Of a stretch of 64,000 bases of DNA, positions 8,839 to 16,472 are shown piece by piece. The DNA comes from TOLSYN sp963849065 (GTDB lineage: Bacteria; Acidobacteriota; Terriglobia; Terriglobales; Acidobacteriaceae), in NCBI GenBank assembly GCA_963849065.1, contig CAWKFM010000001.1:186001-250000 (forward strand), in the 5' to 3' direction. The stretch's first letter is position 1. The number at the start of each line of letters is the position of its first letter. Position numbers and translations under genes: made by a program. The notes under the pieces were generated by a model, which made no database searches, was not told the origin of the DNA, and worked only from the letters and a program-made list of their open reading frames with translations.

Positions 8839-9957
8839 TCACTTTGCCACCAGCACTTGTGCTGCCGCAAGTTGAGAGCGGGCGTGAGCTTTCTTGCGGG
8901 GCATTGGAGGCGGTTCGACGGCCACTCCAATCATCGCGACACGCTGATCTAGTTCAGCCGTTTCAACAGCCATAAAATCATGGCGGAATGGTCTCGGCGT
9001 CTCAGGGCGATTCGCATGCCAAACCGCCGAAGTGTGAGCGTTGTGCAAGTCCGCGAGTGTAATAGTCGTGCGTTCGTCTGCCACCGCATCCGAGGCTGCC
9101 TGCTGCAGTATGTTCGCCAAATATCCCAGCAGTCCGCCAGTTGCGCACCACCAACGAAATGCCATATCGTCGCTGTGGAACTCGGGAAGATCGAATTCTT
9201 TTTTTAGCTCATTGTTAAACATGCACAAGATTGATTTAAACTCCCTCCTTTGCCCTTCATTTCCCCAGGTGAATCGCGACAATTCGATCGGGGCAAGGAA
9301 ACGGCCGGTGAGCTGCTCATTCTGATCAATCACCGCCTGACATGAGGAAAGTCCTGCCACGACCAAGGCGCACCGCAACTCGCGATCATTCGAGAAGATC
9401 TTCAGCCAGTCCGCAGCATAATGCTGGACCAAGTGGCTGGTCTTATCCCAAAAATGTTGAAACTCGTCGAGCAATAAAGCTTTGCATTTACATTTTGTCC
9501 ATAGGACCTTGATTCGCCTGGTCTTCTCCTGCTCCGTACCTCGAGAACCATCCTCAGCACCAAGCGCTCCTAATATCGCTTCGCACAGGCCTTTGACGGT
9601 GGGCTTCGACGGGACGTCGACTCGCACGACCGGAGTGATTAGGCCATCACTTAATCGCGCTGCGGGATGATTTTCACAAAATGCGTCAAGCACACTTGAC
9701 TTTCCAGTTCTCGATTCACCAATCACGGCGATACAAGTGGACTGCCGACCAGCGAGTGCGAAACAGCCTTCAAGCCGGCGGAGGCCCATGGTGAAGGCCG
9801 AATGTGGAGCGATTATGCTAGACACGTCTCGAGCGAGTTTCGCGGTCATGCTCCGAACATCTCCACGCTCCCCGCCAAGAGTTGAGCTGTGGGCTGCTGT
9901 GAGCAGCCCGGGTTTATCCTTAGTTGTGTTATGAACGGAGTGTTGTTGATTTACCAA
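8839..9957 (-). CDS. tniB: TniB/TnsC-like AAA+ transposition regulator
   Basis: 372 residues. The Walker A motif GESRTGKS is at 80-87 and Walker B LLLDE at 161-165, followed by FQHF, with a sensor-like segment (ALVVAGLSS near 197). The family forms ATP-dependent filaments on target DNA and bridges TniQ to the transposase. The last 60 residues are basic and could contact partners. The start is TTG with AGAGG about 8 bases upstream; a later ATG (MTAKLARD) is possible. It begins 17 bases after the short ATPase ends, so the two are probably co-translated. Confidence 0.85.
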   Translation of the reverse strand: MVNQQHSVHNTTKDKPGLLTAAHSSTLGGERGDVRSMTAKLARDVSSIIAPHSAFTMGLRRLEGCFALAGRQSTCIAVIGESRTGKSSVLDAFCENHPAARLSDGLITPVVRVDVPSKPTVKGLCEAILGALGAEDGSRGTEQEKTRRIKVLWTKCKCKALLLDEFQHFWDKTSHLVQHYAADWLKIFSNDRELRCALVVAGLSSCQAVIDQNEQLTGRFLAPIELSRFTWGNEGQRREFKSILCMFNNELKKEFDLPEFHSDDMAFRWWCATGGLLGYLANILQQAASDAVADERTTITLADLHNAHTSAVWHANRPETPRPFRHDFMAVETAELDQRVAMIGVAVEPPPMPRKKAHARSQLAAAQVLVAK

Positions 9958-9973
9958 GTGAAAACCTCTTATG

Positions 9974-10576
9974 TTATAAAAGTCTGGTTATTCGAAAAGC
10001 GAATAAGCAATGTGGTGTTCCCGAAAGCACAGTCGACAGGCCGAGATCGTCCGCGAGAGCGTAAACCCATTCTAGACAGAGCAGTCCGGACCGCGATTCA
10101 ACTAGATGTTCAATTTCATCTAGAATTAGCATTGTTGTTTTAGTACTTTTCAAGAGGAGCTTCAATCTCCTCGTTATTTGAGCATTAGTATCGTGAGCGA
10201 CTACCTCCGCGCACAAGGCATCCAGCATCAGTTGACCAACTCGCTTTATACTTGCGTTTATGGGGGAATTTACTTTCAAGATAGGGCGGATGTACCAATC
10301 ATCTAAGGAATGGTTGGTGTGGTTCCGAACACAGATATCGAGTGCATGAGACTTACCTGTGCCCCGTTTCCCGATCAAGAGAATATGCTGAGGTGCGATA
10401 CCGGTATCGTTCAACGAGGACTCAATCTGCCGAATGACCTCCGCGTTTGTTGCGTCCGACATTGAAACTATTACCAACCTACTGGCCAGCCTTTCCAAAA
10501 TAAACCTCCAGTTCGAGTTGCTTGCAAGATGCGGGTTGCCCCCCTGGCCCAGTGTGGACCAGGAGGCGTAAGTCAC
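9974..10576 (-). CDS. Short TniB/TnsC-like AAA+ ATPase lacking the C-terminal region
   Basis: 200 residues with Walker A GKRGTGKS (69-76) and Walker B LILDE (150-154) then IEHLVE. The order matches TniB, but the frame stops just after the sensor strand (LSTVLSGTP), so the lid and partner-binding region of about 100 residues is absent. It is diverged from the full-length ATPase downstream rather than a recent copy. The start shown is GTG; an ATG at 10461 is an alternative that leaves less sequence before Walker A. It may be a decayed duplicate or a deliberately short regulator. Confidence 0.7.
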   Translation of the reverse strand: MTYASWSTLGQGGNPHLASNSNWRFILERLASRLVIVSMSDATNAEVIRQIESSLNDTGIAPQHILLIGKRGTGKSHALDICVRNHTNHSLDDWYIRPILKVNSPINASIKRVGQLMLDALCAEVVAHDTNAQITRRLKLLLKSTKTTMLILDEIEHLVESRSGLLCLEWVYALADDLGLSTVLSGTPHCLFAFRITRLL

Positions 10577-10592
10577 GGGGGCTTCGGCGGGT

Positions 10593-12536
10593 CTACTTTC
10601 CTTTCTTTAGAATGATCGGCGTGTAAGGCGTGAGTTCGGTCTCCGGAGCGGACGTGCCAGAGGCTTCGGCCGGGGGGCTGGGCAAATAGCGTTCCGCCGC
10701 CTCCTCCGCAGCCGCCAAATTCTCAGCTTTCTTGGCGCCTTGCAGATATCTTGCGGTGCGTGTCCGAGAGGCTCGACGCTTGAGCCCGAAATCGTGTTCA
10801 ATAATCTGGGCGATCTGTGCTTTAGCCTCGAGCCAACCATCGGGGTTGTCTGGAAGGGTGGTATGCGTGAGCCGATATCTGCGGATTACCTTGTGCTGCC
10901 AAAAGGTGACGCCTTCGGCGTAGTCAGGCCGCACAGCCGGCACTAGGAGTGGCTTAGGCGCCTTCGGATGTATGACGAACAAGTGTCCGATGTTACCTTC
11001 ATCAATCCTGATATCAACTTTTGTGTTGAATCCAAAGCGACATCCGAGTTGATGAAGCTCGGGAGAATTAAAGCGCAAAAAGTGCATTTCTATTCCCTTT
11101 TGAGTATGGATCCTGGTGTCACAGGTTCCAGCAATCACATCAAGCAAGCACGGGTCTGCAGCCATCCGGATATGATCGGGTGAAATGCTAGAGGCCCATT
11201 TTTGCGCTGGCGTCATGCCAATGCCTGAATGAAAGTCTTGATGATATTCATCGGCTACCCACTTATGCATGACTTCCAGCAGAGTCGAAAACGTCACGAC
11301 CGCATGCTTAGCGGGGTCATAATCCCCGCGTTCGATAATTGACAAGGCGGCGCCAGGGATCCCGTGTAGCAGACCACGCTCGATAGTCCCAAAGAACCGT
11401 TCGATCGTTCCCTTGTGCCAGGGAGACTGTCGGGGCGAATATTCGATTTGGGTCCCTAATGACATACAGAACTGATCGAGGCTCAGGCCATGGTTTTCCG
11501 ATCCATTGTCCACGCCAAGTTCGGTCACCACTCCGTACGCTAACCAATCATTCTCAATGCTCGGATAGATCTCCTTTAAGTTGTTCTTTGGCATCAGCGC
11601 ATGCTTGAGACAACACGCGGTTGAGTAGTAACTCGGCGGCGTAAATCCAATATAGAAACCGAGGATGCAACGACTGAAAACGTCGATGCAACAAGTCAGG
11701 TAGGGACGACCCAGCGGCAAACACGTTCGATCGTCGATGACGTAAATGTCTAGCAGCGTGTGGTCAATTTCTGCCCGATCTAAAGGTGCGTTGACTACAT
11801 GTCCCCCGCCGACGTAACGGTAACGCACGCGAGCCGCTTCGGCACCATGGCGAGCCGCGTACTTATCCCTTTCAGGGATCTTGCTAATCAGGTTGGAGAT
11901 GTATTTGTAAGTTGGAAGCGGTAATGCACTTTTCGCAGGAAGTAGCCGATTCTCACGCTTCACCATGGTAATAGCGTGATCAGTTGTGTCCTTAATGGTC
12001 TTTCTCGGTTGGACCATGTAAATGGCATCTATGGACGTGAGGCTGATCGACTCAACTTCTTTTGGAAGCCGTGGTGTGCGGTTGCCTTTTCGGTCAGTCC
12101 GCTCCCGCAACGCGTAAATGTCGTTGCCAGAGTCTTGATATCGTTTTGTCCATGCGATGACCGTCTTTCTGCAGGGACGATGATCTGGCTGGTTCAGACC
12201 GTTCCAGACCTTGGTAATGACGGGTTCGAGTGTCTCCTTGCAATTGGAAACTTCCATGGCCGCAATTACGTAGCTGCGGCGGACTTTCATCTTCTCCCAC
12301 TCGGCTGCAGGTAGATCCGCCATTCTCGCCGAGCTGACCTGAACCTCGGCAGGTCGTGCAAAGATGAACTCGCCTGCAAGATACATGCGCTCCAAGCAGT
12401 CGCGCTCGAGTTCAATGATTCGCTTTGTTCTGGTGTCCTCCAACTGCCAGGTCGTTTCAGAAATCTTGCGGTTAAAGCGATACTCGGCCCCTTTTATGAG
12501 AGCCAAAGTGCCGGCCTGAATAAATGAAATTCCCAT
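10593..12536 (-). CDS. tnsB: TnsB/TniA-type DDE transposase
   Basis: 647 residues. It joins the 3' transposon ends to target DNA. An N-terminal helical DNA-binding region (1-240) is followed by a retroviral-integrase-type core with Asp258 (EIDHT), Asp343 (GVDNGSE) and Glu379 (KGTIERFF), the expected D,D-35-E spacing. The Mu-type beta-barrel and a basic C-terminal tail follow, with RRASRTRTARYLQG near 600. I chose the ATG at 12536 because GGAGAAGG lies 9 bases upstream; the frame is open 39 codons further, without a coding look. It is followed at 17 bases by the short ATPase. Confidence 0.9.
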   Translation of the reverse strand: MGISFIQAGTLALIKGAEYRFNRKISETTWQLEDTRTKRIIELERDCLERMYLAGEFIFARPAEVQVSSARMADLPAAEWEKMKVRRSYVIAAMEVSNCKETLEPVITKVWNGLNQPDHRPCRKTVIAWTKRYQDSGNDIYALRERTDRKGNRTPRLPKEVESISLTSIDAIYMVQPRKTIKDTTDHAITMVKRENRLLPAKSALPLPTYKYISNLISKIPERDKYAARHGAEAARVRYRYVGGGHVVNAPLDRAEIDHTLLDIYVIDDRTCLPLGRPYLTCCIDVFSRCILGFYIGFTPPSYYSTACCLKHALMPKNNLKEIYPSIENDWLAYGVVTELGVDNGSENHGLSLDQFCMSLGTQIEYSPRQSPWHKGTIERFFGTIERGLLHGIPGAALSIIERGDYDPAKHAVVTFSTLLEVMHKWVADEYHQDFHSGIGMTPAQKWASSISPDHIRMAADPCLLDVIAGTCDTRIHTQKGIEMHFLRFNSPELHQLGCRFGFNTKVDIRIDEGNIGHLFVIHPKAPKPLLVPAVRPDYAEGVTFWQHKVIRRYRLTHTTLPDNPDGWLEAKAQIAQIIEHDFGLKRRASRTRTARYLQGAKKAENLAAAEEAAERYLPSPPAEASGTSAPETELTPYTPIILKKGK

Positions 12537-12576
12537 CAGTGTTATCCTTCTCCAATGAATCGCCTGCGTAGATGCA

Positions 12577-12687
12577 TTAGCGGAAATGAATCTGTTTGCG
12601 ACATACGGTGATTTGTTCGTCGAGAACCTCGTCACCGTCAGAGTAAAGACCAATCAATCTGGCGCTCCAAGGAGCGTTAACTCGCAT
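12577..12687 (-). CDS. 36-residue micro-ORF before tnsB
   Basis: An ATG with a strong ribosome-binding site (AAAAGGAG, about 9 bases away) opens a 36-codon frame ending in TAA, 40 bases before tnsB. The peptide contains SDGDEVLDEQITVCRKQI. The combination of a good ribosome-binding site, co-orientation and operon position argues for translation, perhaps coupled to tnsB. No family is recognised. Confidence 0.45.
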   Translation of the reverse strand: MRVNAPWSARLIGLYSDGDEVLDEQITVCRKQIHFR

Positions 12688-12694
12688 CAGCCGT

Positions 12695-12862
12695 TCACTC
12701 CTTTTGTGGATGCGGGCGCTCTCTCGCATCAGGCGGCTCAATGAAGATGTGGGTTATGCAGCGCTCGTATGCCTCCGTAAAGGACACCATGCGCGGTCGG
12801 AATGTTTGACGAGTTTCGTCATCGATCACAATGAGGTCTACAATCATGTGGTCGCTCATCAT
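12695..12862 (-). CDS. 55-residue micro-ORF resembling part of the transposase catalytic core
   Basis: The frame starts at tandem ATGs and ends in TGA 7 bases before the next micro-ORF. Its residues 3-40 line up with TnsB around Asp258: DH...D..VIDD.T.....RP, then RCI and PP recur at matching spacing in both. TnsB reads VIDDRTCLPLGRP here and this ORF reads VIDDETRQTFRP. The second and third catalytic positions are absent. It could be a relic of another transposase copy or a small protein mimicking the first strands of the fold. No ribosome-binding site is evident. Confidence 0.45.
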   Translation of the reverse strand: MMSDHMIVDLIVIDDETRQTFRPRMVSFTEAYERCITHIFIEPPDARERPHPQKE

Positions 12863-12886
12863 GGTTTCATTGACTGGAATATCAGA

Positions 12887-13648
12887 CTATAGACCCCCTT
12901 CACTCATGTGAAAACGTGTGCTAGGAAGCAGCGGTTGTCCGAGGTCCATCACAAGGCGGCCCTCGAGCAACAGACGGCAGATTAGTTCGCGTCCGTGCTC
13001 CCCGTACACGCCCTTGACAACCTCGTCCCATGAGACGGAATTGAAGCGCTTAAAGAAGCGCCGTATGGCCTCGCGTTCGATCACCGAGTATTGCTGACGG
13101 CCGAACTGCAAGATGACCTGAACATTGCGTAGTCGCGGCTGTTTCTCAATCTCCGACTCAGTGACGTTGCGATAGAGATAACCGACATTCGCCAGCCCAC
13201 GACGGAGCAAGTCTGTCCTCGCCTCAACTGAAGGATCCTGAGTCGGGACAACGTCCCAGATCTCGTTGCGCCCATCTACCTTGAGACAGAAGTCTGGGTA
13301 ATGGCGGTTCACCTTGTCACCGAGGGTGTAATCGATCTCGCACTGGAGCACGCGGATGACCGAAACGTGCGGGTCAGCCTCCAACAACCGAAGTGCGTCC
13401 ACCTGAGCAACAGAGCGGCACTCCAGCATTTTCCCCATTTTCAGTGATGGAAATTTCTTCGTCGATCGGGTGTTAAAGCGGTTGACGATCTTCGGGGCAT
13501 GCTCTAGCAACGTCACTTTGAACGGATGATCGATGTGAAAGGGCGCTTTCGCACATTCGACCAGTACGGAGCAGCAGAGGCATTTGGAGCCATCTGAGTC
13601 TTTGCTCGTTAAGTTCGTGCTTTTTTGATAGCGGGAGCGTCCAGACAC
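12887..13648 (-). CDS. tnsA: TnsA-like endonuclease with an altered active site
   Basis: 253 residues. TnsA cuts the 5' transposon ends so that TnsB/TnsA together excise the element. Expected landmarks are present: a Glu in the ECRSVAQ helix (76), then HYPDF (Asp119). At the usual (E/Q)-x-Lys position the sequence is WDVV, so the catalytic lysine is missing. The N-terminus has CLCC and ECAKAPFHID, possibly metal-binding. The GTG start shown is internal: an ATG at 13734 with AAAGGA upstream encodes MGKSTRTRK, and restoring one A in the run at 13708-13711 would join it to this frame. A recent frameshift is likely. Confidence 0.75.
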   Translation of the reverse strand: MSGRSRYQKSTNLTSKDSDGSKCLCCSVLVECAKAPFHIDHPFKVTLLEHAPKIVNRFNTRSTKKFPSLKMGKMLECRSVAQVDALRLLEADPHVSVIRVLQCEIDYTLGDKVNRHYPDFCLKVDGRNEIWDVVPTQDPSVEARTDLLRRGLANVGYLYRNVTESEIEKQPRLRNVQVILQFGRQQYSVIEREAIRRFFKRFNSVSWDEVVKGVYGEHGRELICRLLLEGRLVMDLGQPLLPSTRFHMSEGGL

Positions 13649-13764
13649 GTTCTCCCATGCATTGACATGATCGACGCTGACCTCTGATAGTTGCCGGTTC
13701 TGAAGAGTTTTCGTGTTCTTGTGCTTTTACCCATAAGATGTCCTTTTTAGCAACCAAAAGTCAC

Positions 13765-13918
13765 CAACTTACGACAAGTTGGGCATCATAAGTTGAGACC
13801 GAGAACCCCCGAAAGCTCGGATTTTCATCCGCCGAATACTCATAACCTTTACTTTTCAGATGATTATTTGAAAATTCTTCCCATCACATTGATAAGACAA
13901 CACTTAATGTTCTTGTCT
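13765..13918. promoter_or_regulatory. Candidate transposase-binding or operator repeats upstream of tnsA
   Basis: Two short palindromes lie between tnsA and the island edge: CAACTT-ACGAC-AAGTTG (13765-13781) and AGACAA-N12-TTGTCT (13895-13918). GACAA is common to both, and another AAGTTGAG follows the first. Tn7-like ends carry several TnsB-binding sites in just this position. The motif was found by eye and no matching set was seen at the other end. Confidence 0.35.
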
Positions 13919-14074
13919 GGTTGTGTTGAGGATTTTGGACCGTTGCGCACTCCACCGAGATTCGAATAGGTGTAAGCCACGTAGAACTAACTTTTTAGAT
14001 CGGGAGTAGACGGCTAGTTGGCGAAATGAACCTATGTTCCAATCCCATATTATGGGGGTGAGAAGTCTACCGTT

Positions 14075-14500
14075 ATGCTTCCAGATGCCTATGTTATAGG
14101 TGAACTCACAGATCCCGCGTCTCGTCCCGCGATCATCCTGTTCTCCGATGGCATGGACACGATCAGCATCAATAGCGCGTGGGATGCGTTGCATGAGGCG
14201 CAAGAGCTGGAGGCGCCGATCTATGCGCTCAACTCACGGCCCCGGAAATCAGCGCCCGGCGAGGGGGACGCAACGCTGGACTATCTGACCGCAAATACCG
14301 GCGGATTGAGCTTTGGGCCGGAGCAGGATAAGGAAAAGGCTCTGAACCTGGTGCTGGACGATTTGCGCAGCGGATACGTTTTGACCTATCAGCTGCCCGC
14401 GCAGAGAAGCGGACAACATTCGGTGCGCCTGCTCCCGACCCGCGATCCGCGACTGCAATTCCGCTCGCGCCGCGGCTATGACGAACCCTCCAGCGAGTAA
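14075..14500 (+). pseudogene. Beheaded VWFA-domain gene
   Basis: The frame matches the last 140 residues of the VWFA protein at 2637-3566: IILFSDGMDTIS against MVLFSDGLDSIS, then SGYVLTYQLPA and DPRLQFRSR to the C-terminus. Homology starts at about 14090 (DPASRPA). The signal peptide and MIDAS strand are missing and are not found on the other side of the island. Codons are intact, so truncation is probably recent and due to arrival of the island with a deletion. Confidence 0.85.
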
Positions 14501-14574
14501 GCGAACGGTACTTCGAAGCAGCCAGAATCCAGCGGAACGATTGGCGGAAACGATAATGGTTGGAAAGTAGAAGT

Positions 14575-15017
14575 TACGAGCATGGCGTGCACGGTCGTCA
14601 CATCGCCGGCAAGGCGCTGGTTGTTGTGGCGGCTGAGGAGGATGGCCGAGGGATGGGCCGCATCCGGCTACGACACATTCCGGACGCTTCTGCAGCCAGC
14701 TTAATTCCGTTTATCGAGGACAGCATCGAGTCCGGCGGAACCGTGCATACGGCTACCTGCCGCTGCGCACGGCCGCTTATCAACACAGTATCAGCAATCA
14801 AAAAGGCCATCCGGAGCGGGCTTCCGAGTTGCCGCCACGCGCTCTCCAGGTCTTTTCGCTACTGAAGCGGTGGTTGTTGGGAACGCACCAGGGATCTGTC
14901 GCAGGAGAACACCTTCAGGATTATCTAAACGAATTCGCGTTCCGCTTCAACGCCGCGGGTCGCGCAGCCGAGGCAAACTCTTCTACCGCTTGGTGCAGCA
15001 GGCCGTCGCAATAGAAT
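14575..15017 (+). pseudogene. Decayed IS1595-family transposase
   Basis: Three frames together give the C-terminal half of an ISXO2-like/IS1595 DDE transposase: GKALVVVAAEEDGRGMGRIR, then after a shift near 14750 GYLPLRTAAYQH and LLKRWLLGTHQGSV, then after another shift RRGSRSRGKLFYRLVQQAV to a TAA stop. The first part of the gene is missing. It sits directly behind the broken VWFA copy, showing repeated insertion at this locus. Confidence 0.8.
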
Positions 15018-15344
15018 AAACAACTTACAGACAGATTGTAGGCTCGGCCATCAAACGGAAAAAGCCCAAAACACAACCTGTTGGGGGAACCTGAGTCAAC
15101 TGGATACCCAGTTAGAAGTTTACTTTTCAGGTAATGGTTGCGCAGAATTTCCAACGATTGCCGGAAGAGTCATCGTCTAGTTGACAAACGATTGGCGAAT
15201 CCGGCAATGGTTCAATTTTCCGGGACTGTACCCTCCCCGTTCTTCTGAATCTTGAAATGAAGAGTTAAAATAGCGGAAGTTATATACGTGTAACTTTTGT
15301 ATCCCGAGTGGGCTCTTGTGCCGATTGCGGGTGAGGAGTCTTTT

Positions 15345-16382
15345 TTGTCCTATCGAACGTTCGCCGCAATTTTTCTTGTTCCTATTCTTTCGGCTACTCT
15401 GCTCTGCCAGGTCGAGCCGTCTCCCGCCGCGCCGCCGAGCCAGCCGCAGACGTCTCCGGCCCAGGCCGAAACGGGAAACATCATGGGCACCGTCACCGCG
15501 GAGAACGGCGATATTGTTCCCGACGCCAGCGTGGTGGTGGAGGGCGCTACGCCCGAGGATCGCCACACGGCGACGGCCAACGACAAGGGATTCTTTGAAG
15601 TCAATGATCTGACGCCGGGAACTCCCTATCATATGGCTGTGCGCGCCGCGGGGTTTGAGGAGTGGAAGTCGCCGGCGATCACCGTCAATCCGGGGCAGTA
15701 CTTGATTGTGACGGACTGCAAGCTGAAGATCGAAGAGGTGAAGACCACGGTGGTGGTGGGCGAGCAGAGTTCGGTGGAGATCGCCCACGAGCAGCTCAAG
15801 ATCGAGGAGACCCAGCGGGTCTTCGGCCTCATCCCCAACTTCTATGTAGCCTATGACAAGAACGCCGCGCCGCTGACGGCGAAGATGAAGTTTCAGCTCA
15901 TGCTGAAGACTTCGGTCGATCCAGTTACGTTCGTTGCGGTCTTTTTTGTGGCCGGCATCGACCAGGGGACGGACCGGCCCGACTACGTGGAGGGAGCCAA
16001 GGGCTTCGGGCAGCGGGCGGGCGCCACCTATGCCGACGGCTTCAGCGACCTGCTGGTCGGCGGCGCCATCCTGCCGGTGCTGCTGCACCAGGACCCGCGC
16101 TACTACTATCAGGGCACGGGTACGACGAAGTCCCGCATGCTCCATGCCATGGCCAGCGCGTTCATCTGCAAGGGAGACAATGGAAAGCGGCAGCTGAACT
16201 ACTCGACCATCGGCGGCGATCTGGCCGCGTCGGCGCTCAGCATGACCTACTATCCGAGTTCGGACCGTACCGCGTGGTATGCGTCCGAAAACTTTTTGAT
16301 CGACACCGCCGATCGCATGTTGTCCAACCTGGCACAGGAGTTCATCTTCCGCAAGTTGACCAAAACCAAGCAACCAAAATAG
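15345..16382 (+). CDS. Exported protein with carboxypeptidase-regulatory-like domain (paralogue A)
   Basis: 345 residues from a TTG with GAGGAG 6 bases upstream. A signal peptide ends near LLCQ, followed by a Pro/Ala-rich linker, a carboxypeptidase-regulatory-like beta-sandwich (GNIMGTVTAENGDIVPDASV, about 45-130) and a C-terminal region unique to this family (RVFGLIPNFYVAYD, LLHQDPRYYYQGTG). An upstream TTG at 15297 is also open. It is closely related to the protein at 36222 and shares its C-terminal region with the next gene. Such proteins are abundant in Acidobacteria and probably surface-associated; the exact role is unknown. Confidence 0.8.
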   Translation: MSYRTFAAIFLVPILSATLLCQVEPSPAAPPSQPQTSPAQAETGNIMGTVTAENGDIVPDASVVVEGATPEDRHTATANDKGFFEVNDLTPGTPYHMAVRAAGFEEWKSPAITVNPGQYLIVTDCKLKIEEVKTTVVVGEQSSVEIAHEQLKIEETQRVFGLIPNFYVAYDKNAAPLTAKMKFQLMLKTSVDPVTFVAVFFVAGIDQGTDRPDYVEGAKGFGQRAGATYADGFSDLLVGGAILPVLLHQDPRYYYQGTGTTKSRMLHAMASAFICKGDNGKRQLNYSTIGGDLAASALSMTYYPSSDRTAWYASENFLIDTADRMLSNLAQEFIFRKLTKTKQPK

Positions 16383-16472
16383 CGGCGATCACGGAAGCCG
16401 GATACCGGAAGCGGCGGGAGAGCAAGCAGCGTTGTGAGTGCAACCACTGACTCGGAATCGAACTCCTAGAGA

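Larger units (their letters stand above)
3640..14090 (-). mobile_element. Tn7-like transposition island (ends approximate)
   Basis: About 10 kb of minus-strand genes in the order TnsA-like nuclease, DDE transposase, two TniB/TnsC-like ATPases and two TniQ proteins, with the nuclease gene close to the high-coordinate end as in Tn7. The high-coordinate border is constrained because VWFA coding homology begins at about 14090. The low-coordinate border lies between the intact VWFA gene and tniQ and cannot be fixed. No matching terminal repeats or target-site duplication could be confirmed by eye. IS630 and IS3 relics, a truncated ATPase and a truncated TniQ suggest the element is decaying. No Cas gene or CRISPR array was seen. 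Confidence 0.65.

Noticed and set aside
3640..14090. CRISPR array or guide RNA for a CRISPR-associated transposon
   Set aside because: No regularly spaced direct repeats of 25-40 bases and no Cas12k or Cascade gene were seen in or beside the island.
15098..15113. Match between GTTTACTTTTCAG near 15117 and CTTTACTTTTCAG near 13847 as transposon end repeats
   Set aside because: Only about 13 bases match, in direct rather than inverted orientation, and the VWFA fragment lies between them; coincidence cannot be excluded.
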